A stretch of DNA of 24,895 nucleotides. Source: Bordetella parapertussis. GTDB taxonomy: Bacteria > Pseudomonadota > Gammaproteobacteria > Burkholderiales > Burkholderiaceae. The position numbers were made by a program, and so were the translations under genes. The stretch's first letter is position 1, and every line of letters begins with the position of its first letter. The stretch covers positions 1 to 24,895 of the forward strand of contig CAMDLJ010000002.1 in assembly GCA_945901665.1 (NCBI GenBank). Direction: 5' to 3'. The notes below the pieces were generated by a model, which searched no databases, was not told the DNA's origin, and worked only from the letters and a program-made list of their open reading frames with translations. Of the stretch, positions 1-6,933 are shown in pieces.

Positions 1-648
1 TTCAAACGAGGTTTGCGCAACCAATTCATTCAAAACGTCAGGCCCGTCCAAGCCCATCCCCAGCAGATGGTTGGCGAAGCATTCACTTTGCGCTACATCC
101 CCGCGCGTGAAGATCTCAATCCGATCAGTGTTTTTTTAGACCACGCACACCCCCAGCGTGCAGCCGTTGAAACCTGTCCGCCCGGCGCGGTCTTGGTCAT
201 CGACAGCCGCAAAGATGCGCGCGCTGCATCGGCCGGCGGCATCTTGGTGTCGCGCTTGATGAAACGCGGCGTCGCAGGTGTGGTCACCGACGGCGGCTTT
301 CGCGATTCACCCGAAATCGCCCAAATGGCCATCCCGGCCTACCACTCGCGACCGAGCGCACCCACCAACCTGACACTGCACCAAGCGATTGACATGAACT
401 TGCCCATTGCCTGTGGTGATGTAGCGGTGTTCCCAGGTGATGTGGTGGTGGGAGACGCCGAAGGCGTGGTCGTGTTACCGAGCGAAATGGCCGAAGAGCT
501 GTCGATGGAGGCCGTTGAAATGACAGCCTTTGAAGACTTTGTCAGCGAGCGGGTGATGGCCGGCCAGTCCATCTTGGGCCTTTATCCCCCAACAGACGAC
601 AGCAACCGAATGGCCTTTGAGGCATGGCGAAGCGAAAACCATCGCTGA
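1..648 (+). CDS. RraA-family protein (HMG/CHA aldolase / oxaloacetate decarboxylase-like), 5' end cut by window
   Basis: The reading frame is already open at base 1 and continues to a TGA at 646-648, so the N-terminus lies outside the window; the TTG at 13 is unlikely to be the start. The visible 215 or so residues match the RraA / class II 4-hydroxy-4-methyl-2-oxoglutarate aldolase fold: RNQFIQNVRP, GEAFTLRYIPAREDL, a VLVIDSRKDARAASAGGIL segment and the family hallmark TDGGFRDSPEI, whose Arg and Asp bind substrate and metal. PIACGDVAVFPGDVVVGD and the acidic tail are also typical. Members cleave or decarboxylate 2-oxo acids with a divalent metal; some are named regulators of RNase E, but genes in catabolic clusters are more likely enzymes. 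It converges on the hydroxyacid dehydrogenase gene with an 18-bp gap that holds no clear terminator. The family is secure; the substrate is unknown. Confidence 0.9.
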   Translation, partial: FKRGLRNQFIQNVRPVQAHPQQMVGEAFTLRYIPAREDLNPISVFLDHAHPQRAAVETCPPGAVLVIDSRKDARAASAGGILVSRLMKRGVAGVVTDGGFRDSPEIAQMAIPAYHSRPSAPTNLTLHQAIDMNLPIACGDVAVFPGDVVVGDAEGVVVLPSEMAEELSMEAVEMTAFEDFVSERVMAGQSILGLYPPTDDSNRMAFEAWRSENHR

Positions 649-666
649 GCGCCGCCAACGCGGCCC

Positions 667-1608
667 TCACTGCACCTGGTGCAACAACGGCGCACCGCTG
701 AGTGTGCGGCGCGTGTTTTCGATGGCCACGGACAAAGCCCGCTGAAACATGTCTTGGGTGAGCCATGCCATGTGCGGCGTGGCCAGCACATCATCCCGCT
801 TGAGCAGTGGGTGGTCTGCTGGCAAAGGCTCTTGTGCAAACACATCCAAGCACGCCAATGAAAGTTGGCCTTGTTCTAGCGCATGGATCAAAGCAGACTC
901 GTCCACCAATTCCCCGCGCGCGGTATTGACCAAGATGGCCCCACGCTTGAAGCATGCAAAGCGTTGTGCATTGAACATCGATTGCGTTTCAGGCGTCAAA
1001 GGGATGTGCAAACTGACCACATCGCTTTGCGCCAGCAAATCGTTCAAAGTCAAGTGAGGATAAGTCCATTCGGGTCCAGGCTGGCGGCTGTGGCCGATGA
1101 CCTTGACGCCCATCGCGTGCAACCATGGCGCCAAAATGCGCGGCACATGGCCCGTTCCCACCAGGCCCACCGTTTTACCCCCGAGCTCAAACAACTGGGC
1201 TTGCTGGAATTCAGGGATGGCCCATTGACCTTGCCGCAACTGACCCGCGATATGCCCCATGCGCCGGGCCGCCATGAGCATCAAACCCAAACCCATCTCT
1301 GCCACGGCGCGGCTGTTGACCCCCGGCATGTTGCACACCGACACCCCATGTTGAGCGGCGCTTGGCAGGTCAATCGTGTTCACACCCACACCGATTTTTT
1401 GCACCAAGCGCAACGCAGGATTGGCTTTCATGCGTTCGGATGTGACGGGTTGCAACACATGCCACAGCACCTGGGTGCCTGGCCAATGCTGGGCAAAGGC
1501 TTGGTCATCGCTTTCTGGACAACACACCACTTGCCAATCGCTGGGCACTTGCGTTTTCAGCCACGCCATCAATTCGGGGCTGGCATTGAAATGGAACAAC
1601 ACTTTCAT
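667..1608 (-). CDS. D-isomer specific 2-hydroxyacid dehydrogenase (glyoxylate/hydroxypyruvate reductase type)
   Basis: The 313-residue product starts at the ATG at 1608, 4 bp after the enolase-like stop; upstream in-frame codons belong to the overlapping neighbour. The Rossmann segment at residues 147-160 reads TVGLVGTGHVPRIL, with Pro where the last Gly of GxGxxG is usual. The catalytic triad of the family is visible: Arg231 in VNTARGELVDE, Glu260 in DVFAQEPLP and His279 in TPHMAW. These enzymes reduce 2-oxo acids such as glyoxylate or hydroxypyruvate with NAD(P)H in the cytoplasm. It is the last gene of the leftward operon (TRAP binding protein, DUF6807, FAH, kinase, enolase-like, dehydrogenase), so it probably handles a 2-oxo acid intermediate or its reduced form. 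The exact substrate cannot be read from sequence. Confidence 0.92.
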   Translation of the reverse strand: MKVLFHFNASPELMAWLKTQVPSDWQVVCCPESDDQAFAQHWPGTQVLWHVLQPVTSERMKANPALRLVQKIGVGVNTIDLPSAAQHGVSVCNMPGVNSRAVAEMGLGLMLMAARRMGHIAGQLRQGQWAIPEFQQAQLFELGGKTVGLVGTGHVPRILAPWLHAMGVKVIGHSRQPGPEWTYPHLTLNDLLAQSDVVSLHIPLTPETQSMFNAQRFACFKRGAILVNTARGELVDESALIHALEQGQLSLACLDVFAQEPLPADHPLLKRDDVLATPHMAWLTQDMFQRALSVAIENTRRTLSGAPLLHQVQ

Positions 1609-1612
1609 GGGG

Positions 1613-2899
1613 TCAAGGCTTGGCCAGCCAAGGAAACAAATGGGGTCGAGGGTAGGCCAGGCAGCGGTCCAGGTCTTGCTCAATGCGCAAGCCTTCATTC
1701 CATTTGGCCATGCGCTCTGAGCGCGAAAAACTGCCCACTTTGAGTTGCGCAACGCCCCAGCCCACGGCCATGTGCACGATGCTCACGTCCTCGGTCTCTC
1801 CTGAACGCGCAGAAATAATGCCGTCCATGTGAAGTTGTTGGGTCACCTCGAAGGCTTGCTTGGTTTCGCTGACGGTACCCACCTGATTGGGTTTGATCAG
1901 CACGGCATTGCACGCCCCCAGGCGGGCACGCGCTTCAATGCGGGGCGCATGGGTGACAAAGAAATCATCGCCAATGATTTGCAAGCGGTGGCCCAACACC
2001 TGCGTCATCGCGCACATGCCTTCGATGTCATCCTCTGCAAAGCCGTCCTCCATCGAAATGATGGGGTAATCGTGGGCCCAGCGGGTGTAGAGGTCCAGCA
2101 ACTGATCGCGGTCGAAGTGCCGGTTTTCACTGCGCCAGTGGTACACACCGTTGTCGTGGTACTGGGTAGAGGCCAAGTCCAAACCAATCGACACATCGCG
2201 CCCAGGCTGAAAGCCGGCCGACTCAATCGCTTTGACCAAGGCCTCGATGGCACCCTCATTGGAGCCAAATTGGGGCCAAAACCCACCTTCGTCGGCCACA
2301 CCCAAATTTTTGCCTTGCTGGGTCAATGCCTTGCCCGCCGCATGGTAGACCTCGGCCACCCACTCCAACGACTGGGTGAAGCTGCTGGCCCCGTTGGGAA
2401 TGGCCAAAAAATCTTGCAAATCCACGCTGCCTTTGGCATGGGCCCCGCCACCAAAAATTTGGATTTCTGGCAAGGGCAGCCCCACCTCATCGGTGCCCGA
2501 CAAATAGCGCCACAAAGGCAAATCGGCCTGGCGGCTGGCAGCCCACAAACACGCCAAGGAAACGGCCGTCGTGCTGTTGCCACCCACCCGTGATTTATCT
2601 GGGGTGCCATCGGCGCGGCAAATGGCTGCATCGATGCCCACTTGATCCTGGATATCCATCCCCATCAAGGCTGGCGCAATCACTTCATGGACCGCGTTCA
2701 CGGCAAGGTCGACACCCAAACCCTTGAGTCGCGTGCCACCATCGCGCAGCTCTTTGGCTTCACCCGCGCCCGTGGAAGCGCCGGCCGGCGCAATCGCACG
2801 CCCCGTCACACCGGTGGTCAAGCGAACCTCTGCCTCTATGGTGGGGCATCCACGCGAGTCCCATACCGAGCGAGCTCGAACAGACTGAATCTGACTCAT
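1613..2899 (-). CDS. Divergent enolase-family protein (second, catabolic-type enolase paralog)
   Basis: This 428-residue protein aligns along its whole length with enolase (2-phosphoglycerate to phosphoenolpyruvate). The lid loop GASTG is at 40-44. Metal ligands are Asp241, Glu284 (SMEDG) and Asp311. The catalytic base is Lys336 (LIKPNQVGT), with Lys387 (QLKVGS), His154 and Glu204 (ADEGGF) also kept. Two conserved sites differ: the Glu of canonical QEFMI (yeast Glu168) is Asp163 in LQDFLAIP, and the His of SHRSGETED (yeast His373) is Ala364 in SARSGETED. It starts with an ATGA overlap on the kinase stop and is followed 4 bp later by a hydroxyacid dehydrogenase, so it belongs to an inducible catabolic operon rather than next to pyrG or ftsB, where a housekeeping eno often lies. 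I infer a modified substrate, perhaps a longer 2-phospho-sugar acid; true enolase activity is not excluded. Confidence 0.9.
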   Translation of the reverse strand: MSQIQSVRARSVWDSRGCPTIEAEVRLTTGVTGRAIAPAGASTGAGEAKELRDGGTRLKGLGVDLAVNAVHEVIAPALMGMDIQDQVGIDAAICRADGTPDKSRVGGNSTTAVSLACLWAASRQADLPLWRYLSGTDEVGLPLPEIQIFGGGAHAKGSVDLQDFLAIPNGASSFTQSLEWVAEVYHAAGKALTQQGKNLGVADEGGFWPQFGSNEGAIEALVKAIESAGFQPGRDVSIGLDLASTQYHDNGVYHWRSENRHFDRDQLLDLYTRWAHDYPIISMEDGFAEDDIEGMCAMTQVLGHRLQIIGDDFFVTHAPRIEARARLGACNAVLIKPNQVGTVSETKQAFEVTQQLHMDGIISARSGETEDVSIVHMAVGWGVAQLKVGSFSRSERMAKWNEGLRIEQDLDRCLAYPRPHLFPWLAKP

Positions 2900-3891
2900 A
2901 TCGACAATGCTTTCAATGTCATTTCCAAAACTTGATCCAAATACAAAGGCGATTTTTGCAGGCCTTGCACGGCGACACCGCGCACAACCGCGTGCTGCGC
3001 GGGCGTTGTCAGATATTCCACTGGGGATTTTCCGTCCACGCGCGCCAGCAACAAAGCCGGCAACAACTGCGCGGTGCGCTTTTCAAACACAGATGCATTC
3101 TCCCAGCTCACCGCTGGCATATAGGCGCTCACCATTTGCTGGTAAGACTGGGCCAGCACGGATGCGAGCTGTGGCATCAATACCGCTTTGAGCAACAAGT
3201 GGTTCAGACAAAAAGCCAGGTCAAAGGCTGGGTCGCCGTACCAAGCGCATTCGGCATCTAAAAATACCGGCCCCTCGGGCCCACACAAAATGTTTTTGGG
3301 GCTGATGTCACCATGCACCAAAGCCCATCGGGTCTGGGCCGTTTGGTCACAGATGAATTTCAATCGGCTGGCCAATGCGGGGTGCTGTTGAGCAGTTGCC
3401 AACAGGTAGGGCTCCAAGCGCAAGGAAAAAAACTCCAGGTCGCTTTTGAATTTTTCTGCCAGATCAGGCTGTGCAGCTGTGTACCGATGCATCTGGCCTA
3501 AACATGCGCCCACTTTTTGCGCAAATCCCGGTTCAACCTGACCTTGTAACAAAAGGCTTTTCCAGACAGGGTGTTTCTGAGGCTCTAAATACGACATGAA
3601 GAACAAACCACTGTCCGCATCACGACCCAACATCGTTGGCACATTCTGGCCAAATCGCGGCCCAATCACTTGGTACCAAGCGTACTCGTAAGCGTTGCGC
3701 GACAAGGGTGCCTCCCATACAGCTGCGACCTTCAGTTGGCGCAATGCACGTTTGGCACAAATGCTGTGGCCAGCGTAATCAATGCGCCATATGTCTGAAG
3801 ACACACCGCCCGTGAGTTGCACCATGGCTTGCACCGTTTGTCCTTGCGCCAAACCGAGTTTGGACATTGCGGCCAGTACCTCGCTGTTCAT
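2896..3891 (-). CDS. APH/choline-kinase-fold phosphotransferase
   Basis: The 331-residue product starts at the ATG at 3891, 28 bp after the upstream gene's stop. The longer open frame upstream overlaps the FAH gene and does not look like protein. Kinase-fold landmarks are a nucleotide-binding segment with GGVSSDIWRI near residues 28-37, a candidate ATP lysine in ICAKRAL (Lys47), Brenner's motif VHGDISPKN with catalytic Asp195 and Asn200, and a metal-binding FLDAECAWYGDPAFDLAF with Asp212. The family (PF01636) phosphorylates hydroxyls of small molecules: aminoglycosides, choline, homoserine, methylthioribose. Its stop overlaps the enolase-like start by 4 bp, which implies tight co-translation. 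Placed in a uptake/catabolism operon, it is unlikely to be a resistance enzyme; phosphorylation of the imported compound or of a derived hydroxy acid is the better inference. Confidence 0.85.
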   Translation of the reverse strand: MNSEVLAAMSKLGLAQGQTVQAMVQLTGGVSSDIWRIDYAGHSICAKRALRQLKVAAVWEAPLSRNAYEYAWYQVIGPRFGQNVPTMLGRDADSGLFFMSYLEPQKHPVWKSLLLQGQVEPGFAQKVGACLGQMHRYTAAQPDLAEKFKSDLEFFSLRLEPYLLATAQQHPALASRLKFICDQTAQTRWALVHGDISPKNILCGPEGPVFLDAECAWYGDPAFDLAFCLNHLLLKAVLMPQLASVLAQSYQQMVSAYMPAVSWENASVFEKRTAQLLPALLLARVDGKSPVEYLTTPAQHAVVRGVAVQGLQKSPLYLDQVLEMTLKALSI

Positions 3892-3919
3892 GGTCGGCGA
3901 TCGCCATAAACAAGTTTCA

Positions 3920-4708
3920 TCACCGGGCCAGCCAATCAGCCTCTGCCACCACGGGGTTTTGCAACACCCCAATGCCTTCAATCTCCACCTCGACCACGTC
4001 ACCCGGCACCATGGGCCCAATGCCTTGTGGCGTGCCTGTGATGATGACATCCCCGGGTCGCAAGGTGATGGCTTGGCTGATGTAGGACACCAAATGGGCC
4101 ACATCAAACACCAAGTCGGCAGTATTGCTGCTTTGCTTGACCACCCCATTGAGTCGCGTGGCAATGGCCAAGTTGCGGTGGTTCAAACCCGTGGCAATGA
4201 CCGGCCCCAATGGACAAAAACTGTCAAAGCCTTTGCCAATGAGCAAGCACCCTGCCTCCATTTCTGCAAACTGAATCGGACGCTCGCTCACATCATTGGC
4301 GCAGGTGAACCCAAAAATATGCGCGTCCACATCTTCGCGTGCAATGCGCCTTCCACCTTTGCCAATGATCACGGCCAACTCGCACTCAAAGTCCACCCTT
4401 TGTCCCTCTGCGGGGTAAACAATCGGCTCGCCAGGGCCAATGGCAGCACTGTCGGGCTTCATGAAGGTGGCTGCGCGGGTGGGCAATGGATGACCGGTTT
4501 CTTTGGCATGGGCAGCGTAATTGAAACCCACCCCAAAAATGCGTGGGCGCTCGACCGGGCACAGCAATCGCATGTGCTGGTTATCGTCGATTTGATCGGT
4601 GTGGACCACTGCCTCAAACGGCACACCGCTCAATCGGCGCCATTGGGTGGGCGAAATTTGCTGTCCGTAATGGATGTCGTTGCCAATGGCATAGCGCGCA
4701 ATGATCAT
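3920..4708 (-). CDS. Fumarylacetoacetate hydrolase-family protein
   Basis: The 262-residue product starts at the ATG at 4708, preceded by an AAAGGACA ribosome-binding site; an in-frame codon 27 bp upstream lacks one. FAH-fold features are FGVGFNYAAHAKE (58-70), FMKPDSAAIGPGEPI (82-96), the metal pair in VDFECEL (Glu108, Glu110), Asp139 in FTCANDVSER, Lys159 in GKGFDSFCPLGP, TGTPQGIG (224-231) and the C-terminal VEVEIEGIGVLQNP. Family members use Mg2+ or Mn2+ to hydrolyse acylpyruvates, hydrate or isomerise 2-oxo-enoates, or decarboxylate oxaloacetate; several act at the end of sugar-acid pathways (2,4-dioxo-3-deoxy acids). It lies between the DUF6807 gene (42-bp gap) and the kinase (28-bp gap), so it is probably a late C-C cleaving or dehydrating step of this pathway. 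Family certain, reaction unknown. Confidence 0.93.
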   Translation of the reverse strand: MIIARYAIGNDIHYGQQISPTQWRRLSGVPFEAVVHTDQIDDNQHMRLLCPVERPRIFGVGFNYAAHAKETGHPLPTRAATFMKPDSAAIGPGEPIVYPAEGQRVDFECELAVIIGKGGRRIAREDVDAHIFGFTCANDVSERPIQFAEMEAGCLLIGKGFDSFCPLGPVIATGLNHRNLAIATRLNGVVKQSSNTADLVFDVAHLVSYISQAITLRPGDVIITGTPQGIGPMVPGDVVEVEIEGIGVLQNPVVAEADWLAR

Positions 4709-4750
4709 GGGTTGTCCTTTCAAGCGCTGAAGCAAAGATGGTCGGGGGCC

Positions 4751-5656
4751 TCAATGGGCGTTGGGCGATTCAAACAAGGCTTGTGTGATGTGGTCGTCAC
4801 TGGGATTGCCATCACAGACCAAAAATCTGGCACCCAAATTCAAAGGGGCGCCGCCAGGCTCGATGTGCAAGGCTTTGTCCAAACAAGGATTGGCGGTCAT
4901 CACGCCCCACGGACTGACGTACCAATCGTTGGCCGCTGATGCATGCCATGGGGCGATGGCCAGCGTGGCCACATGACCACCACCCACCGGCCCGGTGCAG
5001 GCGTACCAATCTGGATGGGGCGACCCTGCCGTTGCCTGCGAAAATCTGCTCTCACCGCCATGGATGGGCGACATGGATGCGCACACGCGGGCATTGAACC
5101 AAGCGTGGCGCGTGGGTCCGATGCTGACAGGGTGGGTGGGTGCCGACAAACTAGAGGAGATTTCCAACTGAAATGCTTGGTGTTGCGGCAAGTGGCGCAC
5201 ACGGGTACAACGGGTTTCGGTGAGGACATGCCGACCCTCAGGCGCCCCCCATTCACGCGGTCCACGCCACTGCAGTTGCTGCGTCAGCTGCATCCCTTCG
5301 CCATCTGCTTGCCCATCGGATTGATCTTGCAGAATGCGCCCAGGCGCTCTGCCTTGAAACACATCATTGACATAAAAGTTATAGCTGTAGACCTCGGTGC
5401 GGTGGGCCGCAGGCACGTGCAAATTGACATGGTCTGCACCCACCCAAATCGAGTGGTGGTGGGGGTGGTCAGCAGGGCTTTCGCTGGTGACAGCAAAGCC
5501 CGCTGGCGTATAAACCGGAAACAAATAGGGGCGATATGCCCCTTGGGTCAAACCCAAAACGGGCTTGCCTTGCCAACACACCAAGCTGCGCTCGCCCGCA
5601 GCCCACGCCCCTTGCGGCAGCTCGATGTCTTCGTGACGAAGACCAAAACCCATCAT
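4751..5656 (-). CDS. DUF6807 (PmoA-like) family protein
   Basis: The 301-residue soluble protein carries the hallmark of DUF6807, often labelled 'methane oxygenase PmoA family' although unrelated in function to particulate methane monooxygenase. These marks are RPYLFPVYTPAGFAVT near residues 42-57 and the histidine cluster DHPHHHSIWVG at 63-73, then FNARVCAS and PWGVMTANP further on. No signal peptide or membrane helix is visible. Two consecutive ATGs (5656, 5653) begin the gene; the first overlaps the TGA of the TRAP binding-protein gene as ATGA, so the two are translationally coupled. In other bacteria such genes often sit beside Gfo/Idh/MocA oxidoreductases, and two of those are encoded on the other arm of this cluster. 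The histidine cluster suggests metal or sugar binding. The biochemical role is not known to me. Confidence 0.85.
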   Translation of the reverse strand: MMGFGLRHEDIELPQGAWAAGERSLVCWQGKPVLGLTQGAYRPYLFPVYTPAGFAVTSESPADHPHHHSIWVGADHVNLHVPAAHRTEVYSYNFYVNDVFQGRAPGRILQDQSDGQADGEGMQLTQQLQWRGPREWGAPEGRHVLTETRCTRVRHLPQHQAFQLEISSSLSAPTHPVSIGPTRHAWFNARVCASMSPIHGGESRFSQATAGSPHPDWYACTGPVGGGHVATLAIAPWHASAANDWYVSPWGVMTANPCLDKALHIEPGGAPLNLGARFLVCDGNPSDDHITQALFESPNAH

Positions 5657-6687
5657 CTGGCAGCCAAAATTCGCCCCACCATGGCTTTGGTTTCGGCGCT
5701 CTTGTTGCCAAATTCATCAAACAAGGGCCGCGCGGTCGAGAACCATTTGGCCGACTCGTCGGCTGATAGTTTGTGCACCGTGACTCCTGCTTTGACCAAA
5801 TCGGCCAGCGCTTCATCGGTTTTGGCGCGGTTTTCTTTGCGCTGCTCAGCAAACACCTCTTTGGCACTTTGGCGCACCAGGGCTTGCAAGTCCGCCGGCA
5901 AACTGTCGAGCCATCGGGTATTGACCCGCACCGCCTTGGGCAAAAACCAGTGGTAGCTCAAGGTCAGGTGCTTGGCTTGCTCAAACCACTTGAAGCCCTT
6001 GATGGAAAAGAAGTCGGCTTCAACCGCATCGATCACACCTGTGGACAGGGCGGTGTACTGTTCCGCATAGGGCAAGGGCGTGGGGTTGGCACCCATGCGG
6101 CGCCAAAAGTCCACCCAAATTTTGATTTCTGGCACGCGGATTTTCAGGCCTTTGAGGCTGTCGAGATTTGTCACCGCCCGTTTGGAGAGGATGTGGCGAA
6201 AACCCACTTCGGCATACGCCACGAACTCCACGCCCGTTTTTTTACGGGCCACCGCAGAGACCTCTTCACCCAAGGGGCCTTGCAATATTTTGTCCACATG
6301 CGCCTCATCCTTGTAAATGAAACCCGGCGCACCACCCGTGGCTGCAATTTCCGGGGCGACCGACTCTTCGGTGTCAGGGCCACCCACCGTGCCTTGAATC
6401 GTGCCAATGCGGCTTTGCTCAATCAACTGGGTGTAGCTGCCCAACTGGCTGCCTGGGAAATGCTGCGCATCAATGCGCCCACCGCTTCGGGTGTTGAGTG
6501 TGTCGCACCACTTTTGCAACGCCAACGTCAAAGGCGCGCCAATGGCTTCTGAATGGGCCATTCGGAAAACGAATTTTTGTTGTCCCTGCGCAGGTCCCCA
6601 TGCGAGGACGGGCAATGCACTGGCCCCCGCTTGGATCACTTGTCGGCGGCGCAGGCCTGGCGTGCGAGAGATGGGGTCATGGTTCAT
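5653..6687 (-). CDS. dctP: TRAP transporter substrate-binding protein, DctP family
   Basis: The 344-residue periplasmic binding protein starts at the ATG at 6687 with an AGGAGA site six bases upstream. The N-terminus has RRRQVIQAGASALPVLAWG, a Tat-like signal (Arg13-15 followed by a short hydrophobic stretch) ending near AQGQ. Family marks are KGLKIRVPE with the substrate-binding Arg184, and PTPLPYAEQYTALSTGVIDA (202-221). DctP proteins bind organic anions (C4-dicarboxylates, sugar acids, 2-oxo acids, sulfonates), the conserved Arg holding the carboxylate. Its membrane partner is not adjacent but lies across lacI at 7968-9803, transcribed the other way. It heads the leftward operon, so ligand recognition and the catabolic enzymes are made together. 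The ligand is probably a carboxylate; its identity is open. Confidence 0.95.
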   Translation of the reverse strand: MNHDPISRTPGLRRRQVIQAGASALPVLAWGPAQGQQKFVFRMAHSEAIGAPLTLALQKWCDTLNTRSGGRIDAQHFPGSQLGSYTQLIEQSRIGTIQGTVGGPDTEESVAPEIAATGGAPGFIYKDEAHVDKILQGPLGEEVSAVARKKTGVEFVAYAEVGFRHILSKRAVTNLDSLKGLKIRVPEIKIWVDFWRRMGANPTPLPYAEQYTALSTGVIDAVEADFFSIKGFKWFEQAKHLTLSYHWFLPKAVRVNTRWLDSLPADLQALVRQSAKEVFAEQRKENRAKTDEALADLVKAGVTVHKLSADESAKWFSTARPLFDEFGNKSAETKAMVGRILAAR

Positions 6688-6729
6688 GGCATGTCTCCTG
6701 ATGAGGTGGTTTTGGGGTCAAGGAAATCT

Positions 6730-6744
6730 GTGCAAACGATAGCA
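6730..6744. promoter_or_regulatory. Candidate LacI-family operator A
   Basis: GTGCAAACGATAGCA is a pseudo-palindrome around a central CG, the geometry bound by LacI/GalR regulators. It matches operator B at 12 of 15 positions. It lies 43 bp upstream of the dctP start, in a position to repress the leftward operon. Confidence 0.55.
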
Positions 6745-6837
6745 TGATATTTGGCAAAATGTCCTCTAGGTGTTTTCCATAAATCACTTTTCAGCGTATT
6801 AAATTAATTATTTAATTTTAAATATCATCAATTATGC

Positions 6838-6852
6838 GTGCAACCGTTAGCG
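6838..6852. promoter_or_regulatory. Candidate LacI-family operator B
   Basis: GTGCAACCGTTAGCG repeats operator A with three changes and the same central CG. The two CG centres are 108 bp apart, close to a whole number of helical turns, which would suit looping. The site lies just upstream of the possible lacI -10 at 6872-6877. If it is an operator, the GTG at 6838 is not a start codon. Confidence 0.5.
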
Positions 6853-6883
6853 CAATTTTTATTTCAATCGCTATACTGCCCCC

Positions 6884-6900
6884 GGTGGCAACTTGCCACC
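6884..6900. promoter_or_regulatory. Perfect 17-bp palindrome upstream of lacI
   Basis: GGTGGCAACTTGCCACC is an exact inverted repeat with 8-bp arms about one central base. It begins about 6 bp after the possible -10 (6872-6877), so it would sit at or just after the transcription start. It could be a protein-binding site (for the LacI protein or another regulator) or a 5' mRNA hairpin that lowers lacI translation. It differs from operators A and B. Confidence 0.45.
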
Positions 6901-6933
6901 CCACCCCAGCCGACCCCCGACAAGCAAACACCC

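Larger units (their letters stand above)
6688..6933. promoter_or_regulatory. Divergent regulatory region between the dctP operon and lacI-dctQM
   Basis: This 246-bp gap is the only sizeable non-coding stretch of the catabolic island and must hold both promoters. It contains a strikingly AT-rich tract (about 6797-6835) including a 7-bp inverted repeat AAATTAA/TTAATTT (6801-6818), two near-identical LacI-type operator candidates (6730-6744 and 6838-6852), and a perfect 17-bp palindrome (6884-6900). TATACT at 6872-6877 is a possible -10 for lacI without a convincing -35. I could not assign a clear sigma-70 promoter for the leftward operon. Confidence 0.65.

Noticed and set aside
2896..3891. Aminoglycoside resistance gene
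   Set aside because: The APH fold is shared by many metabolic kinases, and the gene is embedded and coupled in a catabolic operon.
3782..4939. A 385-codon open frame antisense to the FAH-family gene
   Set aside because: It runs across two real genes and their gap, with no start signal or domain.
6838..6933. GTG at 6838 as the lacI start
   Set aside because: It adds a 32-residue tail foreign to the family and overlaps a repeated operator-like sequence; the TTG at 6934 sits right before the helix-turn-helix.
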